DNA of 34,005 nt, from the NCBI GenBank assembly GCA_900549885.1, contig URQA01000008.1, positions 1 to 34,005 on the forward strand. Reading direction: 5' to 3'. The translations under genes and the position numbers were made by a program. This document shows positions 1 through 7,673 of the stretch, in pieces. The notes under the pieces are model-generated. The model saw only the letters and a list, made by a program, of their open reading frames with translations, was not told the DNA's origin and made no database searches. The DNA is from an uncultured Eubacteriales bacterium (lineage in GTDB: Bacteria; Bacillota; Clostridia; Oscillospirales; Oscillospiraceae). Within the stretch, counting starts at the first letter, position 1, and each line of letters begins with the position of its first letter.

Positions 1-1
1 C

Positions 2-238
2 CACGAAGGCCTGGCCGCCCTGGACTTTGACCGGGCCTTCGTGGTGTTCCACGCCCTGTTCTTCCCCGGCAAGGACAACTGGCTGTTTGATCCGGAAACT
101 GACCAGATCATCACCATTCTGCCCCAGGTCTTTTTCCGCAACTGTGCCATCCTGATTTTGGCGGTGCTCATTCTGGGCTGCGCCTCCCTTATCGTCTTTG
201 ACGTGCTCTCCGCCCGCCGCCGGACAAAAGGGGATTGA
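2..238 (+). CDS. DUF1461 (TIGR01906-type) integral membrane protein, C-terminal part
   Basis: Only the last 78 codons are in the window; the frame is open to the left edge. The peptide begins HEGLAALDF and carries the family's conserved stretch FHALFFPGKDNWLFDP followed by TDQIITILP. One C-terminal membrane segment (about residues 50-71 of the fragment) and a short basic tail RRRTKGD follow. This pattern fits the TIGR01906/DUF1461 family of clostridial and lactobacillar membrane proteins, whose molecular role is unknown. The TGA stop lies inside the -35 box of the next promoter, so the gene is not co-transcribed from that promoter. An upstream start and partner genes cannot be judged. Confidence 0.72.
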   Translation, partial: HEGLAALDFDRAFVVFHALFFPGKDNWLFDPETDQIITILPQVFFRNCAILILAVLILGCASLIVFDVLSARRRTKGD

Positions 239-263
239 CAGCTCCGGAAAAATCCCCTATAAT
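235..263 (+). promoter_or_regulatory. consensus sigma-A promoter for the MATE gene leader
   Basis: TTGACA at 235-240 and TATAAT at 258-263 are separated by exactly 17 bp, a perfect vegetative promoter. The -35 box overlaps the stop codon of the preceding gene. The expected start of transcription, near 270, leaves a leader of about 130 nt before the MATE start codon. Confidence 0.8.
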
Positions 264-322
264 TATGTTATAAACCGTCCCGCTGGGGGCGGGGTGGAAT
301 TTTGGTACGACATGTACATTTC

Positions 323-362
323 AGCCACACGACGGCTCTCTGGCCGTTGTGTGGCTTTTTTT
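323..362 (+). terminator. intrinsic terminator inside the MATE leader (possible attenuator)
   Basis: Arms at 323-335 and 344-356 form a 13-bp stem with one G-U pair, followed directly by seven T. It lies between a perfect promoter and the MATE start codon. It may end read-through from the DUF1461 gene, attenuate MATE expression, or end a short RNA of about 90 nt. A smaller GC hairpin (CCCGC/GCGGG, about 279-295) and a GTAC-GACAT-GTAC hairpin (305-317) precede it. I could not match the leader to a known riboswitch class. Confidence 0.7.
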
Positions 363-403
363 GCCCCGCACCCGACGACAGAAAAGAGAGAGGATCAAAG
401 AAC

Positions 404-1750
404 GTGGAACATACCTTTATGAAGGAGCGGGCCATTCTTCCCCTGGTACTCACCATGTCGCTGCCCATGGTGCTGTCCATGCTGGTCAGCTCCCTGTACA
501 ACATTGTGGACAGCTATTTTGTGGCCAAAATCAGCGAGGACGCTATGACCGCCCTGTCCCTGGTCTTTCCAGTGCAGAATTTTATCAACGCCGTCACCAT
601 CGGCTTCTCCATTGGAGTCAACGCGGTCATCTCCTACTACCTCGGCGCCCAGGAGCAGGAAAAGGCTAACTCCGCTGCCTCCCAGGGCCTGTTGCTCAGC
701 GCCATCCATGGCGTGATTCTGACTGTGGGCTGCATCGCAGCGATGCCTGCCTTCCTGAGGATGTTTACCGACGACGAGCTGGTCATCAGCCTGGGCCTGC
801 GCTACTCCAACATCGCCTTTGCCTTTGCCGTCGTCATTGCCCTGGGTATGTGCTTTGAGAAGATCTATCAGGCCGTGGGCAAGATGACCGTGGCCATGGT
901 GTGCGTACTCAGCGGCTGTATCGCCAACATCATTCTGGACCCGGTGCTCATCTTTGGCCTGGGTCCCTTCCCAGAACTGGGTATCGAAGGGGCCGCCCTG
1001 GCCACTGGTATCGGCCAGAGTCTGAGCCTGGTCATCTATCTCGTTGTCTATCTGCTCCGCCCCCTGCCTCTGCGGCTGTCTCTCAAATGTCTGTCCTTCC
1101 GGGGGGCGCTGACGGGCCGGCTGTATGCCATCGGCGTGCCCGCCACCCTAAACCTAGCACTGCCCTCCCTGCTGGTATCCGCGCTGAACATCATTTTGTC
1201 CGGCTTCTCCCAGACCTATGTGGTCATTTTGGGCATCTACTATAAATTACAGACCTTCCTCTACCTACCCGCTAATGGTATCATTCAGGGGATCCGTCCC
1301 TTGGTGGGGTACAACTACGGCGCCGGAGAGCACCGGCGGGTGAGCCGGATCTACACCACCTCTCTGGCCCTCATCGCCGGCATCATGGTCCTGGGCACCG
1401 CCCTGTGTTGGGCGCTGCCCGGCCAGCTCATGGGCCTGTTTACCGAGAATGCCGAGACCATCTCCCTGGGGGCCGCTGCTCTGCGCATCATCAGCCTGGG
1501 CTTTGTGCTGTCCTCGGTATCCGTGGCGTCCACCGGTGCGCTGGAGGGGTTGAGCATGGGCGGACCATCCTTGGTCATTACTGCCCTGCGCTATGTGGTG
1601 GTCATCATCCCCATCGCCTTCCTGCTCAGCCGCGTCTGGGATGCCCAGGGGGTGTGGTGGGCCTTCCCTGTAACGGAGGCCCTCACCGCCGCGCTTTCCT
1701 ATTTCGTCTACCGCCGGGCTGCCCGTCCGGCTGTGGAAACGGTCGCCTGA
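404..1750 (+). CDS. MATE family efflux transporter
   Basis: A 448-residue, strongly hydrophobic protein of normal MATE length with about 12 predicted membrane helices. The N-terminal half carries LPMVLSMLVSSLYNIVDSYF and the run AMTALSLVFPVQ typical of this family, and the second half repeats the fold (IQGIRPLVGYNYGA). MATE proteins export cationic drugs or metabolites in exchange for Na+ or H+; the substrate cannot be read from sequence. I chose the GTG at 404 because a purine-rich GAGAGAGGA Shine-Dalgarno lies about 10 nt upstream; the first ATG, at 419, has none. The gene is probably transcribed alone, from the promoter at 235-263 through a leader containing a terminator hairpin, and ends at a two-way terminator shared with pgsA. 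Confidence 0.9.
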   Translation: MEHTFMKERAILPLVLTMSLPMVLSMLVSSLYNIVDSYFVAKISEDAMTALSLVFPVQNFINAVTIGFSIGVNAVISYYLGAQEQEKANSAASQGLLLSAIHGVILTVGCIAAMPAFLRMFTDDELVISLGLRYSNIAFAFAVVIALGMCFEKIYQAVGKMTVAMVCVLSGCIANIILDPVLIFGLGPFPELGIEGAALATGIGQSLSLVIYLVVYLLRPLPLRLSLKCLSFRGALTGRLYAIGVPATLNLALPSLLVSALNIILSGFSQTYVVILGIYYKLQTFLYLPANGIIQGIRPLVGYNYGAGEHRRVSRIYTTSLALIAGIMVLGTALCWALPGQLMGLFTENAETISLGAAALRIISLGFVLSSVSVASTGALEGLSMGGPSLVITALRYVVVIIPIAFLLSRVWDAQGVWWAFPVTEALTAALSYFVYRRAARPAVETVA

Positions 1751-1757
1751 ACCAAGC

Positions 1758-1786
1758 AAAAAGGCTCCCCGATGGGGAGCCTTTTT
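1758..1786. terminator. bidirectional terminator between MATE gene and pgsA
   Basis: AAAAA, stem GGCTCCCC (1763-1770), GAT loop, stem GGGGAGCC (1774-1781), TTTTT. The A and T tracts make it work for both convergent genes. Confidence 0.9.
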
Positions 1787-1799
1787 GCGTTCTGTGGTC

Positions 1800-2324
1800 T
1801 TATTTGTTCCAGTTGAGCACGTCCTTATTCTTCACAAAGTACTCCACCCCGGAGTACAGGGTGGTGACGGCAATCACCGCCACGCACACATAGTCCACCA
1901 CCGGGGGCACCGGCAGGTGCATGATACACAGGCATACCATGGTGGCAAAGGTTTTGACCTTCCCCGACCAGGCGGCCGCGATGACCCGGCCATTGTCCAC
2001 CGCCACCAGCCGCAGGCCGGATACGGCAAATTCCCGGGCCACCACGATAACCAGCGCCCAGGCGGGCAGGCGGCCCGCCTGACAGAACCACAGCATGGCC
2101 GCCAGCACCAGCACTTTGTCCGCCAGGGGGTCCATAAACTTGCCGAAGTCGGTGGTCTGGTTGTAGTGGCGGGCAATATAGCCGTCCACAAAGTCCGTCA
2201 GGCTGGCGATAATAAAGATGGCCAGGGCCGCATAGGCAGCGCCGGGGAATCCCCAGTACAGCACCACCAGATACACCGGGATGAGAGCCACCCGAAGCAT
2301 CGTGAGTTTGTTGGCTGTGTTCAT
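1800..2324 (-). CDS. pgsA: CDP-diacylglycerol--glycerol-3-phosphate 3-phosphatidyltransferase
   Basis: PgsA makes phosphatidylglycerophosphate, the committed step to phosphatidylglycerol and cardiolipin, at the cytoplasmic membrane. The 174-residue protein has the full CDP-alcohol phosphotransferase signature: D44, D47-G48, A51-R52, G61, D65 and D69 in DFVDGYIAR...G...DPLADK. Four to six hydrophobic segments fit the family. The start codon directly follows the stop of the HD gene (TAA-ATG), with a GGAGGA ribosome site inside that gene, so translation is probably coupled. The order rimO-HD-pgsA next to recX-recA resembles the pgsA-recA neighbourhood of other Firmicutes. Confidence 0.95.
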   Translation of the reverse strand: MNTANKLTMLRVALIPVYLVVLYWGFPGAAYAALAIFIIASLTDFVDGYIARHYNQTTDFGKFMDPLADKVLVLAAMLWFCQAGRLPAWALVIVVAREFAVSGLRLVAVDNGRVIAAAWSGKVKTFATMVCLCIMHLPVPPVVDYVCVAVIAVTTLYSGVEYFVKNKDVLNWNK

Positions 2325-2993
2325 TTACAGTTCCTCCGTTTCGTCCGGCAGGCATCCGGCCTTCATCTGTTCCAGCAGCCGCTGAAAGAACATCTTCTGA
2401 AATGCCACCTTGTCCCGCCACAGGGCGGCAGCCGCAGGGGTGGCAAGCTCCATCTTCTCCAGCTGTTCCAGCCGGAGAAGGAGGCTGGTCAGCCAGTCCA
2501 GCCGCTCACTCAGCGGCAGCTCATAAAATCCCTTGAAGCGCAGATTGTCATAGATGCGGAACGCGTCAAAGCGGTCGATGTTGTCCGCATCCCCTACCGT
2601 CTCCGCAAAGGGCGTGCGGCGGCCGGCAAAGTCCGCCTGATCGTCCACATGGATGGCGATGCCATAGCAGATATCTTCCACCACCTGGGCGTCCAGCCCA
2701 AGTGTATTCAAAAACGGCCGGGCGATTCGGGCGCTGTCTCTGCCGTGGTTGTTCCAGTCATAGTCTGCCGGGACATCCATCCCATAGGCCGCGTCGTGAA
2801 GCAATCCGGCGATGCAAGCCGCCTCTGGGTCCATACCCGATGCTTGGGCGATTTGCCGGCACAGCCCGCCCACCCGGACGGAGTGTTCCAGCCGGTAGGC
2901 CCCGTCCGCCGGGTGTTCCTTGAAGCGTTGGCAAGCGCTGAACCGCCCCTTCAAAAATTCCAGTGCTCTCTGCTCCCGGTCCGTCATGGTCAT
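2325..2993 (-). CDS. HD-domain phosphohydrolase of unknown substrate
   Basis: A 222-residue protein with the metal-binding HD set: H37 in RLEHSVRV, H66-D67 in GLLHDAAYG, H83, and D135/D137 in VGDADNID. HD proteins are metal-dependent phosphohydrolases or phosphodiesterases, and many act on nucleotides. Nothing here fixes the substrate. Its start overlaps the rimO stop by 4 nt (ATGA), with GGGGAG 8 nt upstream; an alternative ATG at 2987 has GAGGA 6 nt upstream. Its stop abuts the pgsA start. The three genes therefore form one translationally coupled unit, though no functional link to RimO or PgsA is evident. Confidence 0.8.
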   Translation of the reverse strand: MTMTDREQRALEFLKGRFSACQRFKEHPADGAYRLEHSVRVGGLCRQIAQASGMDPEAACIAGLLHDAAYGMDVPADYDWNNHGRDSARIARPFLNTLGLDAQVVEDICYGIAIHVDDQADFAGRRTPFAETVGDADNIDRFDAFRIYDNLRFKGFYELPLSERLDWLTSLLLRLEQLEKMELATPAAAALWRDKVAFQKMFFQRLLEQMKAGCLPDETEEL

Positions 2994-4315
2994 TCCTCAA
3001 TCTCCCCTGTCAGGTCGCCGTCGGACACGCCAGTGATGCGCACCCAGACGAATTCCCCGGCGGGGATCAGGCCCGCAGCGGTGAACAACACCCGGCCGTC
3101 GATGTCCACGGAGTCGGCGTAGGTCCGGCCCACATAACAGCCCTCGTTGTGGTCAAAACCCTCGCACAGCACCTCCATACAGGTGCCCAGCCGCTGCTCG
3201 TTGTACCCGTCCATGATGCGGGATTGAAGATCCACCACCAGCTCTACCCGGCGGGCGGCAGTCTCCGGATCCACCTGGTTGTCCATGACCGCGGCTAGAG
3301 TTCCCTCCTCCGGAGAGAACTGGAACACGCCCGCCCGCTGGAGCTTCTGCTCCTTCAAAAACTCGCACAGTTCCTCAAACTCTGCCTCCCCCTCGCCGGG
3401 CAGGCCGCAGATCAGGGAGGTGCGGATAACCACATCGGGCATGGCGGCACGGAGCTTGTCAAACAGGGCGATAATCTCCGCCTTGGTGCTCCGGCGGCGC
3501 ATGGCCTTCAGGATGCCGTCGTTGGCGTGCTGAATGGGGATGTCCAGATAGTGGACGATCTTCTTCTCCCGGGCGATCACCTCGATCAGCTCATCAGTGA
3601 CCGCCTCGGGGTAGAGGTAGTGCAGCCGGATCCAGTGGAAGGGCAGCCTGCACAGCTCCGTCAGCAGTCCGGCCAGGGTGGTGTCGTCCTTCAAATCCCA
3701 GCCATACCGGGTGATGTCCTGGGCGATGACAATGAGTTCCTTCACCCCCCGCTTGGCCAGCCCTCTGGCCTCCTGGAGCAAGGCTTCCATGGACCGGCTG
3801 CGGTAGCGCCCCCGGAGCCTGGGGATGATACAGAAGGCGCAGCCGTTGCTGCACCCTTCGGCGATTTTCAGGTAAGCGGTGTAGGGCGGGGTGGTCACCA
3901 TCCGCTCTCCGTCCTCATAGGTGCGGTTCATGTCTCCGAAGTGCTCCGCCTTCTCCCCGCCCATAAGTTCATGGACCGCGGCTACCACATCGGTATAGCT
4001 GCCCGTGCCCAGCATGCCGTCCACCTCGGGCAGCTCCTCCCGGATGCCGTCGGGATACCGCTGGCTGAGGCAGCCGGCCACCAGCAGCTTTTTCAGTTTG
4101 CCCTGCCGCTTCAGCTCTCCCAGCTCCAGGATATGGTCAATGGCCTCGCTCTTGGCCGACTCAATGAAGCCGCAGGTGTTGAGCACCGCCACGTCCGCCC
4201 CCTCAGGCTCTCCGGTGACGGTAAAGCCGGCGTCCCGGCACAGAGCCATCATCTGTTCTGTATTCACCAGGTTTTTGGCGCAGCCAAGGGACACAAAGGC
4301 CACTTTGTACGACAT
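2990..4315 (-). CDS. rimO: ribosomal protein S12 methylthiotransferase RimO
   Basis: A 441-residue radical-SAM methylthiotransferase that modifies an aspartate of ribosomal protein S12. The N-terminal MTTase domain has cluster cysteines C12 (SLGCAKN), C48 (NTCGF) and C82 (GCLSQRYP). The radical-SAM cluster motif is C155-x3-C159-x2-C162 (GCSNGCAFC). A C-terminal TRAM-like region follows, with G-Y-V-G-R-T-Y-A-D-S-V-D typical of RimO rather than MiaB. I start at ATG 4315 because GGAG lies 8 nt upstream; the in-frame GTG at 4324 overlaps that ribosome site. It heads the rimO-HD-pgsA unit. The 195 nt before it towards recX show no gene. Confidence 0.95.
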   Translation of the reverse strand: MSYKVAFVSLGCAKNLVNTEQMMALCRDAGFTVTGEPEGADVAVLNTCGFIESAKSEAIDHILELGELKRQGKLKKLLVAGCLSQRYPDGIREELPEVDGMLGTGSYTDVVAAVHELMGGEKAEHFGDMNRTYEDGERMVTTPPYTAYLKIAEGCSNGCAFCIIPRLRGRYRSRSMEALLQEARGLAKRGVKELIVIAQDITRYGWDLKDDTTLAGLLTELCRLPFHWIRLHYLYPEAVTDELIEVIAREKKIVHYLDIPIQHANDGILKAMRRRSTKAEIIALFDKLRAAMPDVVIRTSLICGLPGEGEAEFEELCEFLKEQKLQRAGVFQFSPEEGTLAAVMDNQVDPETAARRVELVVDLQSRIMDGYNEQRLGTCMEVLCEGFDHNEGCYVGRTYADSVDIDGRVLFTAAGLIPAGEFVWVRITGVSDGDLTGEIEE

Positions 4316-4510
4316 TGCGTTCACTCCAATTTCTACGTTATGAGAGAGCGGGCAGCGGCGTATCCGGCACTTCTCCCTTCGCCGCCCACCCGTCCGTCCG
4401 AATCACCTGAAGGGGAAAATGGCCGACGTTCAGCTCCAGTCAGAGTGCCGCCCCCGGTTCTTACGAGTTCTGTCATCCAGGTTCCGCACTGGAAAGATGT
4501 TGAAAAGCGG

Positions 4511-5203
4511 CTATTCCTCTCCCTGACGGCGGTACCGCTCCACCGCCTGGGCGATCTCCTCCCAGGAAAAGCCCCGGCGGGCCAGGTAGTCGCAGGCCCG
4601 CTTCAAATTCTCCTGGGTTGGCTCCGCCCCCCGGAGCCTGCGGATGAGCAGCTCGTCCAAGACGTTCGCCCCCTGGGAAACGCCGTCCATCGCCTCCGCC
4701 CAAAATGCCCGGGGCACTCCCCGGCGGTACAGCTCATCCTGAATCTTCCGCGGACCATAGCCCTTTTCTGCGTAATGCCGGGCCACTGCACCGGCATACT
4801 CCCCGTCATTGAGCAGTCCCAGCCCCTCCAGCCAGTCTGCGGCCCGCTCGGCTCCCTGGCGCAGAGCCTCCCGCTCCCGCTCCAACGCCTCCGGGTCGGG
4901 CTGGACTTCATCGGCCTCCCGGCTGGGCTTTTTCCGGCGGTGGGCCGGGGCGGACAGCTTGTCCACCAATTCCCGCCGGGACATCGGCCGGGCGGAGAGC
5001 AGAGCCACCGCCCGCTCATTCAGCCTGCCCTGGATCTCGGCGGCGGCCAGGGCCTCCCCCTCCTCTTCCGTCAGTTCCTTTCCGGAGTAGAGGGACAGGG
5101 AGACCACCTCCCCCTCCCCCAGGCGGATCAGGGAGCCGTCCTCCAGCCACACCAGCCAGCGGCCTTGCCTGTGCCGGGACGGCTCCAATTTCTCAATCTT
5201 CAC
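4511..5203 (-). CDS. recX: regulatory protein RecX
   Basis: RecX binds RecA filaments and limits their growth. The 230-residue protein is all-helical in appearance with three-helix RecX repeats: ALLSARPMSRRELVDKL, then GLLNDGEYAGAVARHYAEKG with GPRKIQDELYRRGVP, then ACDYLARRGFSWEEIAQAV near the C-terminus. A charged linker at about residues 85-115 (HRRKKPSREADEVQPDPEA) is longer than in compact homologs. It lies downstream of recA in the same direction, 248 nt away. That gap contains palindromes and a likely recA terminator, so recX may be only partly co-expressed. Confidence 0.88.
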   Translation of the reverse strand: MKIEKLEPSRHRQGRWLVWLEDGSLIRLGEGEVVSLSLYSGKELTEEEGEALAAAEIQGRLNERAVALLSARPMSRRELVDKLSAPAHRRKKPSREADEVQPDPEALEREREALRQGAERAADWLEGLGLLNDGEYAGAVARHYAEKGYGPRKIQDELYRRGVPRAFWAEAMDGVSQGANVLDELLIRRLRGAEPTQENLKRACDYLARRGFSWEEIAQAVERYRRQGEE

Positions 5204-5224
5204 AGAAGCCCTCCCTCAAACGCT

Positions 5225-5285
5225 TCGCAGAATTTCACACCCGCAGGCGCGCAAAAGCCTCGCAGAGTTCGCGCCCGCAGGCGCG
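5225..5285. repeat. imperfect direct repeat between recX and recA
   Basis: Two copies of about 26-27 bp (5225-5251 and 5260-5285) share the core CGCAGA..TTC....CCCGCAGGCGCG. Each contains a small GC palindrome. The function is unknown. Confidence 0.6.
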
Positions 5286-5301
5286 AATGAATTGCAGTCT
5301 A

Positions 5302-5332
5302 TTTTTCGCCAGGGCGTGTACCTGGCGAAAAA
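5302..5332. repeat. perfect 12-bp inverted repeat
   Basis: Arms TTTTTCGCCAGG (5302-5313) and CCTGGCGAAAAA (5321-5332) flank GCGTGTA. The T and A tracts are on the wrong sides for an intrinsic terminator on either strand, so this looks like an extragenic palindrome. Confidence 0.65.
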
Positions 5333-5402
5333 TTCCTATCGGCTGACAAGCGTGCGAGCCCCGCCCTTTGGGGCGAGTGCGACGCAGTCAGCCGCAACTT
5401 TC

Positions 5403-5446
5403 TCCTTTGAAAAGGCCGCTACCGTTCCGGCGGCCTTTTCAAAGGA
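5403..5446 (-). terminator. 17-bp hairpin just after the recA stop, probable terminator
   Basis: Perfect arms at 5403-5419 and 5430-5446 contain AAAAGGCCGC and GCGGCCTTTT. The hairpin starts 5 nt after the recA stop. The TTTT sits inside the extended stem, so termination is likely but not textbook. Confidence 0.55.
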
Positions 5447-5451
5447 AGGCG

Positions 5452-6552
5452 TTAGCCCTCAAAGTCCTCCGCCGACACATCCACCGCCCGGCCCGCTGCC
5501 TTGGCGGCAATCTGGGACTGGCGGCTCATGAGCTTAAAGGAGTTGGCCCGAATCTCCGCCTCAATTTTTTCCGCCAGCTCCGGATTGTCCTGGAGGTATT
5601 TCTTCACCGCGTCCTTGCCCTGGCCCAGCCGGGTCTCTCCCATAGAGAACCAGGAGCCGGACTTCTGGATCAGGTCCAGCTTGACCGCCAAATCCACCAG
5701 TTCGCCCAGCTTGGAGATGCCCTCGCCGTACATGATCTCAAACTCCGCCTCCCGGAAGGGCGGGGCCACCTTATTTTTCACGATCTTGGCCCGGGTGCGG
5801 TTGCCCACCACCTCAGAGCCGTTTTTGATCGCCTCGATGCGGCGCACCTCAATACGAACGGAAGCGTAGAATTTCAGCGCCCGACCGCCGGTGGTGACCT
5901 CCGGGTTACCGTAGACCACACCCACCTTTTCCCGCAACTGGTTGATAAAGATGACAATGCAGTTGGTCTTGGAAATGGATCCGGCCAGCTTCCGCAGGGC
6001 CTGGCTCATCAGTCGGGCCAGCAGGCCCACGTGGGAATCCCCCATGTCTCCCTCGATCTCCGCCCGGGGAGTCAGGGCGGCCACGGAGTCCACCACCACC
6101 ACGTCGATGGCACCGGAGCGCACCAAAGCCTCGCAGATCTCCAGGCCCTGCTCTCCAGTATCCGGTTGGGAGATGAGCATGGAGTCAATGTCCACCCCTA
6201 GGGCCCGGGCATAGGTGGGGTCCAGGGCGTGCTCAGCGTCTATGAAGGCCACCTCACCCCCACGCTTCTGAGCTTCCGCCACGATGTGAAGCGCCAGAGT
6301 TGTCTTACCCGAGGACTCAGGACCGTAGATTTCAACAATACGCCCCTTGGGCACACCCCCGATACCCAGGGCAATATCCAGGGACAAAGACCCCGTGGGC
6401 ACCGCCTCCACCATGATATGGGAGTTCTCTCCCAGGCGCATGATAGAGCCCTTGCCGAACTCCCGCTCAATTTGGGCAATGGCAGTGTCCAGAGCCCGCT
6501 TCTTGTCCGAGGCAGGGGTGGGCGTGTCCCCCATGCGCTTCTTATCCGCCAT
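5452..6552 (-). CDS. recA: recombinase RecA
   Basis: RecA drives homologous recombination and LexA self-cleavage in the SOS response. The 366-residue protein has Walker A GPESSGKT (77-84), the hydrophobic Walker B strand in VVVDSV, the loop-2 region near NPEVTTGG and the family's acidic C-terminus (SAEDFEG). I start at ATG 6552, where AAGGA lies 8 nt upstream; an in-frame ATG at 6561 abuts that site. The 99 nt before it contain GATAAT as a possible -10 but no clear GAAC-N4-GTTC LexA box. It follows prmC in the same direction, whereas prmC in related clostridia usually sits beside prfA. Confidence 0.97.
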   Translation of the reverse strand: MADKKRMGDTPTPASDKKRALDTAIAQIEREFGKGSIMRLGENSHIMVEAVPTGSLSLDIALGIGGVPKGRIVEIYGPESSGKTTLALHIVAEAQKRGGEVAFIDAEHALDPTYARALGVDIDSMLISQPDTGEQGLEICEALVRSGAIDVVVVDSVAALTPRAEIEGDMGDSHVGLLARLMSQALRKLAGSISKTNCIVIFINQLREKVGVVYGNPEVTTGGRALKFYASVRIEVRRIEAIKNGSEVVGNRTRAKIVKNKVAPPFREAEFEIMYGEGISKLGELVDLAVKLDLIQKSGSWFSMGETRLGQGKDAVKKYLQDNPELAEKIEAEIRANSFKLMSRQSQIAAKAAGRAVDVSAEDFEG

Positions 6553-6651
6553 GGTTATCATCCTTTCCCGATCTTATTATCCAAAGTAAGCGCTGAAACA
6601 TACAGCTTTCCGCGCCATCCGTCTCTCATAGCGTCGGTCCAATCGTTCTCC

Positions 6652-7515
6652 CTATTCGTTCAGAACGCCCTCCACCACCCGCCAGTGGCCGCCGGGGTCC
6701 TGAAAGGTCTGAATGTCCTCGTAGCCCTGCTCGGCCATAATGTACTCCACTGCCGGGGCCTGGTCATAGCCCACCTCAAAGGCCAGCTTTCCCCCGGGCC
6801 GGAGAGCGGATTTCCACCCCGCTGTCACCGCGCGGTAGAAGTCCAGGCCGTCTTCCCCGCCGTCCAGGGCCAGCATAGGCTCATAATCCCGGACGCTGTG
6901 GTCCAGGCCCGCCAGATCGCCGGTGGGGATGTAGGGAGGATTGCACAAAATCAGGTCAAAATCCCACAGAGCCGCCGGAGCTGGCTCCAGGGCATTGGCC
7001 CGGGCGGCGCTGACCTGGGCGGTCAGTTCGCACCGCCGGATATTCTGCCGGCATACCCGCAGGGCATCCTCCGACCAGTCAGCCAGAATGACCCGGGTAT
7101 TGGGACAGTTGGCCGCCACGGCCAGACCCACACAGCCGCTGCCCGCGCACAGGTCCAGCACCCGGGTGCCGTCGGGCAGGTCCTTGACAAATACAATGCC
7201 CCGGTCCACCAGGGTTTCCGTATCCGCCCGGGGAATGAGCACATCCCGGCAGATATCCAGCGTCAGGCCGTAGAACTCCCACTCCCCGATGATGTAGGCC
7301 ACCGGTTCTCCCGCCAGACGTCGGTCCATGAGCTCCCGAAAGCGGCGCTCCACATGGTCGGACACATAGAGATTTCTATCCCGGAAGAATTGGTTGCGCG
7401 TCTTTTCCGATGCGTAGCACAGCAGCTCCCGTGCCTCCAGCTGGGCCGCCTCCACTCCAGCTTGGCGCAGCTCCTTCCGGGCATCCAGATATAAATTATT
7501 ATATGTGGTGGCCAC
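6652..7515 (-). CDS. prmC: peptide chain release factor N5-glutamine methyltransferase
   Basis: PrmC methylates the glutamine of the GGQ motif in release factors RF1 and RF2. The 287-residue protein has an N-terminal helical domain ending in GEWEFYG (77-83), then IPRADTE (94-100), the SAM-binding motif DLCAGSGCVG (121-130) and the catalytic NPPY (192-195). The start is GTG 7515 with GAGGA about 10 nt upstream. The family's usual partner prfA is not in this window. The upstream neighbour is a DUF1385 gene, a common clostridial pairing, but here 636 nt of repeat-rich non-coding DNA separates the two. Confidence 0.94.
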   Translation of the reverse strand: MATTYNNLYLDARKELRQAGVEAAQLEARELLCYASEKTRNQFFRDRNLYVSDHVERRFRELMDRRLAGEPVAYIIGEWEFYGLTLDICRDVLIPRADTETLVDRGIVFVKDLPDGTRVLDLCAGSGCVGLAVAANCPNTRVILADWSEDALRVCRQNIRRCELTAQVSAARANALEPAPAALWDFDLILCNPPYIPTGDLAGLDHSVRDYEPMLALDGGEDGLDFYRAVTAGWKSALRPGGKLAFEVGYDQAPAVEYIMAEQGYEDIQTFQDPGGHWRVVEGVLNE

Positions 7516-7561
7516 AGCCGCACCATCCTCTCTTTTTCTTTGGTAAGGCTTTTCCTTCCCA

Positions 7562-7598
7562 CAAGGGCCCTTGACCCCGTTTCAAGGACTCCGTCCTT
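7562..7598. repeat. pair of short extragenic palindromes
   Basis: CAAGGGCCCTTG (7562-7573) is a perfect palindrome. AAGGAC-TCC-GTCCTT (7584-7598) forms a 6-bp hairpin. They resemble the palindromes at 31201-31270 and, as there, precede a TTTTCCCG-type repeat. Confidence 0.6.
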
Positions 7599-7608
7599 AA
7601 AGAACGCT

Positions 7609-7673
7609 TTTTCCCGACCCCATTTCTTTTGTCTTGTCAAAAGAGACGGTGTCGGACCGCCAAAGAAAAGCGC
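7609..7673 (+). repeat. 65-bp dispersed repeat, copy 1
   Basis: It runs from TTTTCCCG to AAAGAAAAGCGC. Ungapped comparison with 29143-29207 gives about 51 of 65 identical bases. The middle forms a TTTCTTTTG/CAAAAGAGA hairpin. It lies about 95 nt upstream of prmC, in the antisense direction. Confidence 0.7.

Noticed and set aside
264..403. Guanidine-II (mini-ykkC) riboswitch in the MATE leader
   Set aside because: Two ACGA stretches exist, but they are not ACGR tetraloops on short stems as that class requires.
1785..3122. 445-codon plus-strand frame across pgsA and the HD gene
   Set aside because: Antisense to pgsA and the HD gene, both with intact catalytic motifs and coupled ribosome sites.
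3527..5290. 587-codon open frame on the plus strand
   Set aside because: It lies antisense to rimO and recX, both clear genes. GC-rich third positions create long shadow frames; the translation is low-complexity H/Q/G/R-rich with no domain.
5302..5332. Intrinsic terminator for recA or recX
   Set aside because: T tracts precede and A tracts follow the stem on both strands, the reverse of a terminator.
6562..6651. LexA box before recA
   Set aside because: The best candidate, GTCCAATCGTTC at 6637-6648, departs from GAAC-N4-GTTC at two arm bases, and it borders the prmC stop.
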